Under the pieces are notes generated by a model. That model saw nothing but the letters and a program-made list of their open reading frames with translations. It made no database searches and was not told the DNA's origin. A stretch of DNA of 64,000 bases from Corynebacterium pacaense (GTDB taxonomy: Bacteria; Actinomycetota; Actinomycetes; Mycobacteriales; Mycobacteriaceae). The stretch lies in NCBI RefSeq assembly GCF_900169525.1, contig NZ_LT821239.1, positions 1,448,062-1,512,061 of the forward strand, in the 5' to 3' direction. A program made the translations under genes and the position numbers. How positions within the stretch are numbered: position 1 is the stretch's first letter; each line of letters opens with the position of its first letter. Below, in pieces: positions 33,618-43,925 of the stretch.

Positions 33618-34175
33618 ATGATTGACGAGATCCTTTTCGAGGCCGAGGAGCGGATGTCCGCCACGGTCGAGCACACACGTGAAGATCTGACCACCATCAG
33701 AACCGGACGCGCGAATCCGGCGATGTTCAACGGTGTTGTTGCCGAGTACTACGGTGTCCCCACACCGATCACACAGATGGCGACGGTGTCTGTTCCGGAG
33801 CCGCGCATGCTCCTGATCAGACCCTACGAGCAGAGCGCGATGGGGGAGATCGAAAACGCCATCCGGAACTCCGACCTCGGCGTCAATCCCACCAACGACG
33901 GTCAGGTTCTGCGGGTGACCATCCCCCAGCTCACGGAGGAGCGTCGCAAGGAGATGGCGAGGCTCGCGAGGTCGAAGGGTGAGGACGGGAAGATCGCCAT
34001 CCGGAACATCCGCCGGAAGGGCAAGGATCAGCTGAAGAAGCTGCAGAAGGACGGCGACGCCGGCGAGGACGAGGTCGTGGCCGCAGAGAAGGAACTGGAC
34101 AAGGTCACCGGCCGATACGTGGAGCAGGTCGATGAAGTGGTCCAGAAGAAGGAGAAGGAACTCCTCGAGGTCTAG
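33618..34175 (+). CDS. frr: Ribosome recycling factor
   Basis: RRF splits post-termination ribosomes with EF-G. The 185-residue protein is the canonical length, with the long three-helix bundle motifs [20 protein letters not shown] and [20 protein letters not shown]. The two-layer domain is also visible ([20 protein letters not shown]). CAGGAG precedes the ATG. Confidence 0.97.
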   Translation: MIDEILFEAEERMSATVEHTREDLTTIRTGRANPAMFNGVVAEYYGVPTPITQMATVSVPEPRMLLIRPYEQSAMGEIENAIRNSDLGVNPTNDGQVLRVTIPQLTEERRKEMARLARSKGEDGKIAIRNIRRKGKDQLKKLQKDGDAGEDEVVAAEKELDKVTGRYVEQVDEVVQKKEKELLEV

Positions 34176-34319
34176 AGTGATCCCTGCCGGTATCGGGGGC
34201 CGCCGTCCCCGTGGTGGCACGACACCGCGACGGTGTGCGGGCCCGCCGAAGGCTGCCGCGGCAGGATCAGCGTGAACCCAGCGACGATGACCGATCTAGG
34301 TGACGATCAAGGAGAGCCC

Positions 34320-35204
34320 ATGAGCGAACCGGGAGAACACATCCGGGCCATGAGGATGCCCAAACCGAGGAACAGCGCCGGCCGCAATGTCGGCGCGGCG
34401 ATTGGCGTCGGAATCGGGCTCGGGCTCCTGGTACTCCTTGGCATCATTTTAAGCCCCTGGGGCTGGTACCTGGTGGTCGCCGGGGCCGTCGCGGTGGCTA
34501 CCTGGGAGGTGGGGGGCAGGCTCAAGGAGGCCGGCTACCACCTGCCCATGCCGATCATGATAATCGGTGGTCAGGCGATGGTGTGGTCCTCGTGGAAGTT
34601 CGCCGCCTCCGGAATCCTCGCGGCCTTCGTCGCCACCGTGCTCGTCCTGATGTTCTTCCGGATCTTCTACAACGGCCCCGACAAGGAGGCCAGGAACTAT
34701 CTCCGGGACACCTCGGTGGGTATTTTCGTCCTCACCTGGATTCCCCTCTTCGGCAGTTTCGCCGCGATGCTGTCACTGATGGCCAACGGGGACATACCCG
34801 GCACCTATTTCATCATCACCTTCATGCTCTGCGTCATCGCCTCGGATGTCGGGGGATACGTCTCCGGTGTGTTTTTCGGTTCGCATCCGATGGCCCCGCT
34901 GGTATCGCCCAAGAAGTCGTGGGAGGGATTCGCCGGCTCCGTCGTCCTCGGGACCTCGGTGGGTATCCTCTGCGTGAATCTGCTGCTGCACCACCACTGG
35001 TGGCTGGGGGGATTGCTGGGGATCGGCCTCGTGGTCTGCGCCACCCTCGGCGACCTCGTGGAATCCCAGTTCAAACGTGATCTGGGGATCAAGGACATGT
35101 CCGATCTTCTGCCCGGACACGGAGGGCTGATGGACCGGCTCGACGGAATGCTGCCCGCGGCCATGGTCACCTGGCTCGTCCTCAGCGCGGTCAGCAGCGT
35201 CTGA
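34320..35204 (+). CDS. cdsA: Phosphatidate cytidylyltransferase (CDP-diacylglycerol synthase)
   Basis: CdsA makes CDP-diacylglycerol, the precursor of phosphatidylinositol, cardiolipin and phosphatidylglycerol. The 294-residue membrane protein has about eight spans and the complete family signature SQFKRDLGIKDMSDLLPGHG followed by GLMDR. ATG 34320 follows AAGGAG; an upstream in-frame ATG at 34287 lacks a site. It lies between frr and rlmN, the usual place in corynebacteria and mycobacteria. Confidence 0.94.
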   Translation: MSEPGEHIRAMRMPKPRNSAGRNVGAAIGVGIGLGLLVLLGIILSPWGWYLVVAGAVAVATWEVGGRLKEAGYHLPMPIMIIGGQAMVWSSWKFAASGILAAFVATVLVLMFFRIFYNGPDKEARNYLRDTSVGIFVLTWIPLFGSFAAMLSLMANGDIPGTYFIITFMLCVIASDVGGYVSGVFFGSHPMAPLVSPKKSWEGFAGSVVLGTSVGILCVNLLLHHHWWLGGLLGIGLVVCATLGDLVESQFKRDLGIKDMSDLLPGHGGLMDRLDGMLPAAMVTWLVLSAVSSV

Positions 35205-35224
35205 GCGCTCGGGCGGGCGGCGGC

Positions 35225-35695
35225 CTAAAAGGCCTTGCGGAGCTTCCTGATCTGTCGGCGGTACTCGAACATCCGGACGCCGCCGACCAGCGCCATGATC
35301 AGTGCGCCGGTGATCGCGGCGAGGAGAAACCCGATTCCCGCGGGGAACTGGAAGCTCCACGCGAACAGAGTCAACTCAACCGGAGTCTGATTCTGCAGGA
35401 TGAAGACGAGCAGGAGGATTAGCAGGAGAGCCCCGACGATCAACGCCACCCAGGTTCCGCCGGCAAAGGTCCGTGACGGGGTCCGGGGTGCCTCTCGGTG
35501 CTGCTCCTCGACATCATGTACCTTTTCATCGCGGACCGCCGGTACAGGTGCCGTCACCTCAGACCGGGTACCCGGGGCGTCATCGGCGGGATCACTGACA
35601 TCGCCGGCACCGGGAATTCCGGGATCGTATCCGGCGTGAGTATCCTCGGGGAAGGCGTCATTCGGAGACTGCGGTTGATTGCTCATAACTGCCAT
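35225..35695 (-). CDS. LapA/DUF1049-type membrane protein
   Basis: The protein (156 residues from ATG 35695; 35686 also possible) has an acidic N-terminal half rich in Asp and Pro. Two membrane spans follow, ALIVGALLLILLLVFILQNQ and FLLAAITGALIMALVGGV. The QNQ after the first span and a basic end (RRQIRKLRKAF) are typical of LapA-domain proteins, which relate to envelope assembly. A TAGCTT box lies 5 nt before ATG 35695. It is convergent with cdsA and divergent from rlmN. Confidence 0.78.
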   Translation of the reverse strand: MAVMSNQPQSPNDAFPEDTHAGYDPGIPGAGDVSDPADDAPGTRSEVTAPVPAVRDEKVHDVEEQHREAPRTPSRTFAGGTWVALIVGALLLILLLVFILQNQTPVELTLFAWSFQFPAGIGFLLAAITGALIMALVGGVRMFEYRRQIRKLRKAF

Positions 35696-35781
35696 TGAAC
35701 AAGCTATTCCGGCGTGGTGCCACATAAACACGGGTTTACGGTTGAACGATTTGATAACGTTCGTGCAAGAATGGGTTCATT

Positions 35782-36879
35782 ATGGCTACACCCCTACCCC
35801 TTGTATTTTCCGCACCGAAACGCGGCATGCCGCCGAAGCACTGGGCGGACCTTGATCACGAGGCCCGCATCGAGGCGCTCGCCGAACTCGGCCTGCCCAG
35901 GTTCCGGGTCGACCAGATCGCCCGCCACTACTACGGCAGGCTCGAAGCCGATCCCCTGACCATGACCGACCTTCCCGAATCCGCGCGAGTGGCGGTCCGG
36001 GACGCACTCTTCCCCGAGCTCATGTCCCCCGTCCGAGTCCTCGACGCGGACGATGAGGAAACCCAGAAGACCCTCTGGAAGCTGCACGACGGCACCCTCC
36101 TCGAATCCGTGCTCATGCGCTACCCGGATCGGGCGACCCTGTGCATCTCCTCCCAGGCCGGCTGCGGAATGGCCTGCCCCTTCTGTGCCACCGGTCAGGG
36201 GGGATTGGATCGCAACCTCTCCACCGGTGAGATCGTGGATCAGGTCCGCAACGCAGCATCCACCATGCAGCGCAGCGGTGGTCGCTTGTCCAACGTCGTG
36301 TTCATGGGCATGGGTGAGCCGCTCGCCAACTACAAGCGCGTCGTCTCCGCGGTGCGGCAGATCACCCGGCCCGCACCGGAGGGTTTCGGCATCTCCCAGC
36401 GGAGCGTGACCGTGTCCACCGTCGGACTGGCCCCGGCCATAAGAAAGCTTGCCGACGAGGACATGTCCGTCACCCTGGCGGTTTCCCTGCACACCGCCGA
36501 TGACGAGCTCCGCGATGAGCTGGTCCCCGTGAACAACCGCTGGTCGGTCGCCGAGGTGCTCGATGCAGCTGCCTACTACGCCGATCGTTCCGGTCGGCGC
36601 GTCTCCATCGAGTACGCACTGATCAGGGATATCAATGATCAGCCCTGGCGCGCGGATCTGCTGGGCAAGAAGCTGCACCGGGCCCTCGGCTCCCGCGTGC
36701 ATGTCAACCTGATCCCGCTCAACCCGACCCCGGGATCGAAGTGGGATGCCTCACCGCGGGAGCGGCAGGATGAATTCGTCCGCAGGGTCATCGCACAGGG
36801 TGTTCCCTGCACCGTGCGTGACACGAAGGGCCAGGAGATCGCGGCCGCCTGCGGTCAGTTGGCAGCCGAGGAGAGGTAG
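35782..36879 (+). CDS. rlmN: Dual-specificity rRNA/tRNA methyltransferase RlmN (radical SAM)
   Basis: RlmN forms m2A at 23S A2503 and tRNA A37. This 365-residue protein has the radical-SAM Cys cluster in [14 protein letters not shown]. The SAM motif is [20 protein letters not shown]. The C-terminal catalytic Cys lies in [11 protein letters not shown] and a second reactive Cys in [10 protein letters not shown], as the mechanism needs. It stands alone between a divergent LapA-type gene and an ABC exporter operon. Confidence 0.95.
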   Translation: MATPLPLVFSAPKRGMPPKHWADLDHEARIEALAELGLPRFRVDQIARHYYGRLEADPLTMTDLPESARVAVRDALFPELMSPVRVLDADDEETQKTLWKLHDGTLLESVLMRYPDRATLCISSQAGCGMACPFCATGQGGLDRNLSTGEIVDQVRNAASTMQRSGGRLSNVVFMGMGEPLANYKRVVSAVRQITRPAPEGFGISQRSVTVSTVGLAPAIRKLADEDMSVTLAVSLHTADDELRDELVPVNNRWSVAEVLDAAAYYADRSGRRVSIEYALIRDINDQPWRADLLGKKLHRALGSRVHVNLIPLNPTPGSKWDASPRERQDEFVRRVIAQGVPCTVRDTKGQEIAAACGQLAAEER

Positions 36880-36974
36880 TTGTAGCAAAACCCCATCGGG
36901 GTCAAGGGGCCGGACCTCTGATAGCCTCGGGCGGTACAACTGTGAAGACACCGCTGCTGAGAGGTCGTGTAACC

Positions 36975-37781
36975 ATGTCTGATCCCGTCCCGAGGATCTG
37001 TCCGACTGATCCGAGTACCCAGGCCCTGGCTGTCCGCGGGCTGACAAAGGAATACGGCGGCCACCCGGTTGTGGATACCCTGAACCTCGACATACCCCGG
37101 GGTGCGATCTACGGAATCGTCGGGCCCAACGGGGCGGGAAAGACAACGATGCTGTCCATGGCCACCGGACTGCTGAGGCCCACCCGTGGCACCGCATGGA
37201 TCGCCGGGCACAATGTCTGGGAGGAACCGGGGCCCGCGAAGCGCGCCATGGGGCTCCTCGTCGATGGTCTGCCGGTCTTTGACCGGCTCTCCGGTCTGGA
37301 GCTGCTCACCTACGTGGGGGCGCTGCGCGGGATCGAGGGGAGCGTCGTCAAGCAGCGGACAGGGGAGCTTCTCGACGCCCTGGGCCTCAGCGACGCGGGA
37401 CCGAAGCGGATCGTCGACTATTCCGCGGGCATGACCAAAAAGATCCTGCTTGCGCAGGCACTGCTGCACAATCCAGAGGTGCTCGTGCTCGACGAGCCAC
37501 TCGAGGCGGTGGATCCGGTCTCGGCGCAGCTTATCCAGCAGATTCTCCGCAACTTCGCCGCGGCGGGGGGAACGGTCGTGCTCAGCTCGCACGTGATGAC
37601 CCTGGTCGAGGGGTTGTGCGACCACGTCGCGATCATCAACGAGGGCCGGGTGACGGTGTTCGGCCACGTCGACGAGGTGCGTTCGGGTCGGACCCTCAAT
37701 GATGTGTTCATCGACGTCGTCGGAGGGGGCAGTCTGGCCGAGGGGTCCCTGGGTTGGCTGGGAGGGGGCACCGATGACTAG
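36975..37781 (+). CDS. ABC transporter ATP-binding protein
   Basis: The 268-residue ATPase has Walker A GPNGAGKTTMLSMATGLL near residue 54, a signature in the unusual form YSAGMTKKILLAQAL (normally LSGGQ), Walker B VLVLDEPLEAVDP, and the switch His in VLSSHVM. The P-loop follows an ALAVRGLTKEYGG start. ATG 36975 is preferred over ATG 36942 on sequence grounds. It overlaps the next permease gene by 8 nt, so both form one exporter. Substrate unknown. Confidence 0.9.
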   Translation: MSDPVPRICPTDPSTQALAVRGLTKEYGGHPVVDTLNLDIPRGAIYGIVGPNGAGKTTMLSMATGLLRPTRGTAWIAGHNVWEEPGPAKRAMGLLVDGLPVFDRLSGLELLTYVGALRGIEGSVVKQRTGELLDALGLSDAGPKRIVDYSAGMTKKILLAQALLHNPEVLVLDEPLEAVDPVSAQLIQQILRNFAAAGGTVVLSSHVMTLVEGLCDHVAIINEGRVTVFGHVDEVRSGRTLNDVFIDVVGGGSLAEGSLGWLGGGTDD

Positions 37782-39357
37782 AACGCTGCTGAAGCTGCAG
37801 GCCACCCTGTGGAGACGTACCGTCGCGGGGAATGGCTCCTCCATAGCCATGATCGTGATCGTCTCCGTCTACGGGCTCATCGGCCTGTTGAGCATGTCGG
37901 CGCTGCTGGTACTGGGCATCGATGAGGGCCGGACCGGGGTGCTGGCCGGCGTCGTCGCTATGGGTACCTTCGCCTATGTGGTCGCCGCGGTGATGTGGCC
38001 CTCCGGTGAGGGACAGTTGAGCGCGGACAGTTTCGCCACCCTGTCCATCGGAGCCAGGGAGCTCCTTCCGGCGTTCGCAATCTCCACCCTGATGCAGTCC
38101 CGCGGAATTCTGGCGGTGCTGTGCACGGTGGTCACCGCGGTCGTCGCCTCCATCATGTATCCGCTTGCGCTCGCCCCCGTCATTTGGATCATGCTGCTGC
38201 TCGCGCTGGTGATGACACTGCTGCTGGGGGAGCTGGTCGCCTCCCTGGCCACGGGATCCTCCAGCAGAATCAGCAAGGAGCGGGCCGGTGTCTACGCCAC
38301 GGTCGGGTTCTTCGTGCTGATTATCGGTTACCAGCTGCTGGCGGGCAGCGGGGCGATGCAGCACCTCGATGTTTTCGGCCGGGCCGTGCGATGGACCCCC
38401 TTCGCCTCCACCGCGGGTGCCGTCGAGGCGGCCGAAGAGGGACGGTGGGCGATGGCGGCGGTCTTCCTCGGACTCAGCCTGGCGTATCTCGGCCTCGGTG
38501 CATGGCTGTGGCGCACACTCGTGGAGAGGGCACTGAGTGCACCGCTGGATCGCGGGGGACGGTCCGGTCCGGGCAGGGAGCGCAGGCACCGGGAATCCGA
38601 CTCCGTTCTGTTCCTCCCCGGTGTTCCGCACAACGCGGGGGGAGCGGTGTACTCGCGCGCGATCCGCTACCTCTTCCGGGATTCGCGGCTGCTGTCCTCC
38701 CTGCTCATCTTTCCTGTGTTCACCGTGCTGTTCATCGTTCAGGGTGTCACCATCGGGGAATTCATCATGTATACGGGCCTGGTGTTCGTGGCGATCTTCG
38801 GTGGCTCCGTCGCGGTCAACGACTTCGGATACGACGGATCGGGAATCTGGGTCAACATGTCCTCCGGAGCCTCGACGCGCTCACTTCTCCTCCCCCGGCA
38901 CTGGGCATCGGTGACCCCCGCCGCCGTGTCCATTGCCATCTACTCCGTTATCGCCCTCAGCATCGCGGACAACCGAGTGGTCCTGCTGCTGGTACTGGGT
39001 ATCACAGTGGGAATTTTCCTGACCACCGCCGCGGTCAGTCTGTTCACCACCGTGTTCAACCCCTTCGCCACAGCACGACCGGGAACCAGCCCGTGGGGCG
39101 ACAAGAGTGGCTACTCCGGTGCCGCCTTCATCTCCGCCTTCGCCTCACTGCTGCTGGGTTGGGTGCCTTCCCTGCCCGCCATTGCCGTGACCTCAATCGG
39201 ATACCAGTCGGAGATGCCATGGGTCGTCCTCGCGGGTCAGATCCTGGCCATTGCCATCCCGGCAATCCTCTATGCGGTCGTCGTGCGGCTGTGTCTGAAG
39301 AGGGTGGATGCGAGAATGCCGGAGATCTTCGACAAGGTCAAGCGCAGCGTCGGGTAG
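37774..39357 (+). CDS. ABC transporter membrane subunit
   Basis: This large 527-residue membrane protein has about 12 spans in two halves, joined by a charged loop rich in Arg/Gly (around RGGRSGPGRERRHRESDS). That layout resembles actinobacterial ABC-2-like permeases. It starts within the ATPase gene (ATG 37774, GGGAGGGGG upstream), so the pair is translationally coupled. The 3' end faces a DUF2631 gene and a shared terminator region at 39383-39417. Cargo is not predictable. Confidence 0.85.
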   Translation: MTRTLLKLQATLWRRTVAGNGSSIAMIVIVSVYGLIGLLSMSALLVLGIDEGRTGVLAGVVAMGTFAYVVAAVMWPSGEGQLSADSFATLSIGARELLPAFAISTLMQSRGILAVLCTVVTAVVASIMYPLALAPVIWIMLLLALVMTLLLGELVASLATGSSSRISKERAGVYATVGFFVLIIGYQLLAGSGAMQHLDVFGRAVRWTPFASTAGAVEAAEEGRWAMAAVFLGLSLAYLGLGAWLWRTLVERALSAPLDRGGRSGPGRERRHRESDSVLFLPGVPHNAGGAVYSRAIRYLFRDSRLLSSLLIFPVFTVLFIVQGVTIGEFIMYTGLVFVAIFGGSVAVNDFGYDGSGIWVNMSSGASTRSLLLPRHWASVTPAAVSIAIYSVIALSIADNRVVLLLVLGITVGIFLTTAAVSLFTTVFNPFATARPGTSPWGDKSGYSGAAFISAFASLLLGWVPSLPAIAVTSIGYQSEMPWVVLAGQILAIAIPAILYAVVVRLCLKRVDARMPEIFDKVKRSVG

Positions 39358-39382
39358 GACGGAACAAGCCGGATTCAACAGG

Positions 39383-39417
39383 AAAAAACCACCCCCCGGC
39401 GTCGGGCCGGGGGGTGG
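39383..39417 (-). terminator. Rho-independent terminator between the ABC permease and DUF2631 genes
   Basis: A perfect 12-bp stem (39389-39400 with 39406-39417) has a 5-nt loop. AAAAAA on its left side gives a T-run when read on the minus strand, so it best terminates the DUF2631 gene. The stem would also slow plus-strand read-through. Confidence 0.88.
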
Positions 39418-39439
39418 GGAAGTACGGAAGAGGGGACCG

Positions 39440-39868
39440 CTACTTCTCCTCAATGATGCGCAGATGCGACACGCGCGCGGGATCAATGTTGATGGACCGC
39501 AGCTGATTATCGGTGAGGTTGTCCCAGGTCCCCGACAGCGTCGCCTGATCGTAGGTCCAGTCGGGTTCGACATGGCCCACCGGCTGGTTGCGGGCGGTCA
39601 CCGTGCGCACCTGGCTCAGCTTCGGCTCGAAAAGGTGGATGACGAGCCCGATCGCGACCAGTGCGGCGATGGTGAGCAGCCAGATGGTCTCCACATGACC
39701 GTGGTGGTTGCCGAAATTGAAGCCGAGCAGGAAGAGAACGGACACCCATCCGGAGATCTGGATGGCGTTGCGCCCGATGTCGTGCCAACCCCAGCCCGCG
39801 GAGGGCTCGTCGAGGGTGGAGACCCCGTTGTAGATCTCGGGCTCAATCGTGTGGGAGGAACCGGCCAC
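39440..39868 (-). CDS. DUF2631-type small membrane protein
   Basis: The 142-residue protein has two membrane spans (IQISGWVSVLFLLGFNFGN and IWLLTIAALVAIGLVIHLF), with a hydrophilic C-terminal tail containing NQPVGHVEPDWTYDQATLSG. GTG 39868 is preferred because AAGGAG sits 6 nt before it, inside an upstream ATG frame. The match to actinobacterial DUF2631 is by pattern and by its position next to dxr. Function unknown. Confidence 0.8.
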   Translation of the reverse strand: MAGSSHTIEPEIYNGVSTLDEPSAGWGWHDIGRNAIQISGWVSVLFLLGFNFGNHHGHVETIWLLTIAALVAIGLVIHLFEPKLSQVRTVTARNQPVGHVEPDWTYDQATLSGTWDNLTDNQLRSINIDPARVSHLRIIEEK

Positions 39869-40112
39869 GTTATACTCCTTCATTCGCCCACCCGCCGGGG
39901 ATCCCGCCGGGAGGGCACCTACAGAACTTGGTTTAAGTCTCTCCATGTTCTCATATTTCGCCCGGTCACGCGAAAGGCCTCCGCAATGAATGTCCCCGGA
40001 CGGCCTCCCGAGCTGGGCGAATTGCCGGCGCCCACCCGCTGAGGACGTGAGACCAACTTTCTATCCGCCCCAAACGGGTGTAGTGACATCGCCGTGGATC
40101 GAAGGTGCAACA

Positions 40113-41279
40113 ATGGTCAGGGTGAGCAAAAAGATCCTGATTCTCGGAAGTACCGGTTCCATCGGCACCCAGGCGCTGGAGGTGATTGCCGCCAATCCGG
40201 AGGGTTTCCAGGTGGTGGGCATCGCCGCCGGAGGTTCCGATCCGGGCCTGATCATCGCTCAGGCGCGTGCACTGAACCTGTCTCCGGATCGGGTTGCGGT
40301 GGCCCGGGAGTCGGCCGCGGCCGAGGTTTCCGAGGCACTGGGGGGAGCTGTCATCTCGGGGCGCGATGCGGCGCGCACACTCGTCGAGAACTCCGATTCC
40401 GATACCGTTCTCAATGCCCTGGTCGGCTCCCTGGGTCTCGCTGCCACCCTGGCCACCCTGGAATCCGGCGCCACCCTGGCGCTGGCGAACAAGGAATCCC
40501 TGGTTGCGGGCGGGGACCATGTCATTTCCAGGGCCGCACCTGGGCAGATAGTCCCGGTCGACTCCGAGCACTCCGCGATGGCGCAGTGTCTGCGCAGCGG
40601 AACCGACGCCGAGGTCGACCGCATCGTCCTCACCGCCTCGGGCGGACCGTTCCGGGGCTGGAGCCGACAGCGGATGTGGGATGTCAGCCCCGAACAGGCC
40701 GCGGCGCACCCCACCTGGTCGATGGGTCAGATGAACACGCTGAACTCCGCAACTCTGATTAACAAGGGACTCGAGCTTATCGAGGCGAGTCTGCTCTTCG
40801 GCGTCGGGCCGGATCGCATCGACGTCACGGTACATCCACAGTCCATCATCCATTCCATGATCACCTTCGTCGACGGCGCAACAATCGCGCAGGCCTCCCC
40901 GCCCTCGATGAAGCTGCCGATCGCACTGGCTCTGAACTGGCCGCACCGTCTGAGCGGGGCGCAGCCGGCGCTGGACTTCACCAGCGCCCACACCTGGACC
41001 TTCGAGGCGGTGGACAACCTGGCCTTTCCGGCGGTCCAGCTGGCGCGGGACGCCGCAGCTGGCGGTGGCACCTTCCCCGCGGTGTACAACGCGGCCAACG
41101 AGGAGGCCGCCGCCGCCTTCCTCGCGGGACGCATCCACTTCCCGCAGATCGTCGATGTCGTCGATGAGGTGCTTCAGGCTTCTTCACAGTTTGCTGGTGT
41201 ACCCTCAGGCATCGACGATATTCTCGCCACCGAGAGGGAGGCCCGCAGGCGGGCCAACCGGATCATCGATGGCTTGTAA
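40113..41279 (+). CDS. dxr: 1-deoxy-D-xylulose 5-phosphate reductoisomerase
   Basis: Dxr performs the second step of the MEP isoprenoid pathway (DXP to MEP, NADPH-dependent). The 388-residue protein shows the NADPH motif [16 protein letters not shown] and [12 protein letters not shown]. The metal/substrate site is [12 protein letters not shown], followed by [11 protein letters not shown] and [12 protein letters not shown] 40113 is used; GTG 40122 is an alternative and the region further upstream is not conserved. The next gene rseP begins after 21 nt, then ispG, another MEP enzyme. Confidence 0.96.
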   Translation: MVRVSKKILILGSTGSIGTQALEVIAANPEGFQVVGIAAGGSDPGLIIAQARALNLSPDRVAVARESAAAEVSEALGGAVISGRDAARTLVENSDSDTVLNALVGSLGLAATLATLESGATLALANKESLVAGGDHVISRAAPGQIVPVDSEHSAMAQCLRSGTDAEVDRIVLTASGGPFRGWSRQRMWDVSPEQAAAHPTWSMGQMNTLNSATLINKGLELIEASLLFGVGPDRIDVTVHPQSIIHSMITFVDGATIAQASPPSMKLPIALALNWPHRLSGAQPALDFTSAHTWTFEAVDNLAFPAVQLARDAAAGGGTFPAVYNAANEEAAAAFLAGRIHFPQIVDVVDEVLQASSQFAGVPSGIDDILATEREARRRANRIIDGL

Positions 41280-41300
41280 GACTTAGAAGGAGCTCCCTCC

Positions 41301-42515
41301 GTGGCAGCGTATCTCGCCGGTGTAGTGCTGTTTTTTCTCGGTATTGCCGTCACCATCGCACTCCACGAGTGGGGGCACTACATTACCGCTCGAGCCTTCG
41401 GCATGAAGGTGCGCCGCTTCTTCATCGGATTCGGTCCCACCGTCTTCTCCTTCGGACGCGGCGAGACCCGCTACGGGCTCAAGGCCGTCCCCGTCGGAGG
41501 CTTCTGTGACATCGCCGGGATGACGGCGCAGGATCCCCTGGAGCCCGAGGAAAGCGACCGGGCAATGTATAACAAGCCGTGGTGGCAGCGCATCATCGTC
41601 CTGTCCGGCGGCGTGATCATGAACATCCTTGTCGGGTTCCTGGTTCTCTACGCCGTGGCTGTGAGCTCGGGCATTCCCAATCCGGATGCCGACCTGACAG
41701 CCACCGTCGGATCGGTCCAGTGCGTGCCAGGGGAGCAGAATCCGGATGGAACCCTGGATTCCTGTGTGGGGCGGGGACCCGCAGCGGACGCCGGCATCGA
41801 GGTGGGCGACCGCATTCTGGCCATCGACGGCACCGAGGTGTCTGATTTCACCGCCCTGCGCGATGAAATCCTGCTGATCCCGGGTGAGACTGCGGTGCTG
41901 AGCGTGGAGCGCGACGGACAATTGCGCGATGTCGACGTCCCCGTGGATGCGGTGACCCGCCTCGACTCCCAGGGAGCTGAGGTCATCGTTGGTGCGATCG
42001 GTGTGACGAACGCACCGGTTCCCGATGTGTACAAGAAATACGGACCCATCGAGGGACTGGGGGCAACGGCACGTTTCACCGGTGACATGTTCCACGCGAC
42101 ATGGGAGGGGCTGCTTTCCTTCCCTTCGAAGATCCCCGGTGTGGTCGCCTCCATCTTCGGTGCCGAACGCGACATCAACGGGCCGATGAGCGTCGTCGGT
42201 GCCTCCCGTGTCGGCGGCGAGTTCGTGGAGCGCTCAATGTGGGACATGTTCCTGATGACCCTGGCCAGCCTGAACTTCTTCCTGGCCCTGTTCAATCTGG
42301 TCCCCCTGCCGCCACTCGATGGCGGACACATAGCCGTGGTGCTCTATGAGAAGATTCGCGATCTGATCCGGAGACTCCGCGGGCAGAAGCCTGGCGGACC
42401 CGCCGACTACACGAGGCTGATGCCGGTGACGGTCGCCATGGCGGCCCTGCTGCTATCGGTCGGTGCCATCGTCATCGTTGCCGATGTGGTGAATCCGATC
42501 AGGGTTTTCGGCTAG
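41301..42515 (+). CDS. rseP: Site-2 intramembrane metalloprotease (RseP/Rip1 type)
   Basis: This protease cleaves membrane-bound anti-sigma factors and other substrates within the membrane. The 404-residue protein has the zinc motif HEWGH in ALHEWGHYITARAFG near residue 19 and a PDZ domain around residues 130-220 (AADAGIEVGDRILAIDGTEV). The second metal motif is NLVPLPPLDGGHI, followed by C-terminal membrane spans. AAGGAG lies before the GTG. The position between dxr and ispG is standard for corynebacteria and mycobacteria. Confidence 0.95.
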   Translation: MAAYLAGVVLFFLGIAVTIALHEWGHYITARAFGMKVRRFFIGFGPTVFSFGRGETRYGLKAVPVGGFCDIAGMTAQDPLEPEESDRAMYNKPWWQRIIVLSGGVIMNILVGFLVLYAVAVSSGIPNPDADLTATVGSVQCVPGEQNPDGTLDSCVGRGPAADAGIEVGDRILAIDGTEVSDFTALRDEILLIPGETAVLSVERDGQLRDVDVPVDAVTRLDSQGAEVIVGAIGVTNAPVPDVYKKYGPIEGLGATARFTGDMFHATWEGLLSFPSKIPGVVASIFGAERDINGPMSVVGASRVGGEFVERSMWDMFLMTLASLNFFLALFNLVPLPPLDGGHIAVVLYEKIRDLIRRLRGQKPGGPADYTRLMPVTVAMAALLLSVGAIVIVADVVNPIRVFG

Positions 42516-42670
42516 ATCGTCCACGGAAGCCCGCACCCTTGTTGATGCATCACAGTGCTAGACTTTCGGCCATACTGACCCACGGTTTGTTCATACCGCC
42601 AACCCGAACGTCCACGGCTGTACCCGGGCCCACCCTTCCCGGGGTGCAACCACCTCAAGGAGCATGAATC

Positions 42671-43849
42671 TTGTCAACCCAAATCGGACTCGGACTTCCC
42701 GCCAGCCCTCCGCCGGTCCTGGCACCGCGTCGTAAAACGAGGCAGCTGATGGTGGGGAAGGTCGGTGTCGGATCCGATTATCCGATCTCGGTGCAGTCGA
42801 TGACCACCACGAAGACACACGACATCAATGCGACATTGCAGCAGATCGCGCAGCTGACCGCCAGCGGCTGTGACATCGTCCGGGTCGCGTGCCCCAAGAC
42901 GGTGGATGCTGAGGCCCTTCCGATCATCGCGAAGAAGTCACCGATCCCGGTGATCGCCGATATCCATTTCCAGCCCAAGTACATCTTCGCAGCCATCGAT
43001 GCCGGCTGCGCCGCGGTCCGCGTCAACCCCGGCAACATCAAGGAGTTCGACGGCCGCGTCAAGGAAGTAGCGAAGGCCGCCGGCGATGCGGGTATCCCCA
43101 TCCGGATCGGAGTCAACGCGGGTTCCCTGGACAAGCGGATCATGGATAAGTACGGCAAGGCCACGCCCGAGGCGCTGGTGGAATCCGCGATCCAGGAGGC
43201 CGCCCTGTTCGAGGAGTACGGCTACGGGGACATCGCGATCTCCGTCAAGCACAATGATCCGGTCATCATGGTTGAGGCCTACCGCCAGCTCGCCGCCATT
43301 TCCGACTACCCGCTGCATCTGGGGGTCACCGAGGCGGGACCGAAGTTCCAGGGCACCATCAAGTCCTCGGTTGCCTTCGGATGGCTTCTCGGTTCGGGAA
43401 TCGGAGACACCATCCGGGTCTCGCTGTCCGCGGACCCGGTGGAGGAAATCAAGGTGGGTGACCAGATTCTGCAGTCCCTGAATCTTCGGCCCCGCAAGCT
43501 CGAGATCGTCTCCTGCCCCTCCTGCGGTCGCGCCCAGGTCGATGTGTACACCCTCGCCGAGGAGGTCACCGCCGGTCTGGAGGGAATGGAGGTGCCGCTC
43601 CGCGTGGCCGTCATGGGCTGTGTGGTCAACGGTCCAGGTGAGGCACGCGACGCCGACCTCGGAGTCGCCTCGGGCAACGGTAAGGGCCAGATCTTTGTCA
43701 AGGGCGAGGTGGTCAAGACGGTGCCCGAATCGAAGATCGTGGAAACCCTGATCGAGGAGGCCATGCGCATCGCCGAGGACATGGACCCCGACGTGCTCGA
43801 GGCCGCCAGCGCCCAGGGGATGAAGCCAGAGGTCAAGGTCACCCGCTGA
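42671..43849 (+). CDS. ispG: 4-hydroxy-3-methylbut-2-en-1-yl diphosphate synthase (IspG/GcpE)
   Basis: IspG is the 4Fe-4S enzyme that converts MEcPP to HMBPP in the MEP pathway. The 392-residue protein has the TIM-barrel start [20 protein letters not shown]. The cluster ligands are in [11 protein letters not shown] and [19 protein letters not shown]. It uses TTG 42671 with AGGAGC upstream. It is third in a dxr-rseP-ispG run, so two MEP enzymes are co-located. Confidence 0.95.
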   Translation: MSTQIGLGLPASPPPVLAPRRKTRQLMVGKVGVGSDYPISVQSMTTTKTHDINATLQQIAQLTASGCDIVRVACPKTVDAEALPIIAKKSPIPVIADIHFQPKYIFAAIDAGCAAVRVNPGNIKEFDGRVKEVAKAAGDAGIPIRIGVNAGSLDKRIMDKYGKATPEALVESAIQEAALFEEYGYGDIAISVKHNDPVIMVEAYRQLAAISDYPLHLGVTEAGPKFQGTIKSSVAFGWLLGSGIGDTIRVSLSADPVEEIKVGDQILQSLNLRPRKLEIVSCPSCGRAQVDVYTLAEEVTAGLEGMEVPLRVAVMGCVVNGPGEARDADLGVASGNGKGQIFVKGEVVKTVPESKIVETLIEEAMRIAEDMDPDVLEAASAQGMKPEVKVTR

Positions 43850-43913
43850 GCCTGGGTTCCGTACCCCCGGCCCGCTGACGGTGTCGGTCCTCCGGGGTGT
43901 CCCGCGACACTGC

Positions 43914-43919
43914 TAATCT
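43914..43919 (+). promoter_or_regulatory. Candidate leaderless -10 box of the penicillin-binding protein gene
   Basis: TAATCT, with TGC before it, lies 6 nt before ATG 43926. Confidence 0.5.
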
Positions 43920-43925
43920 TCACCC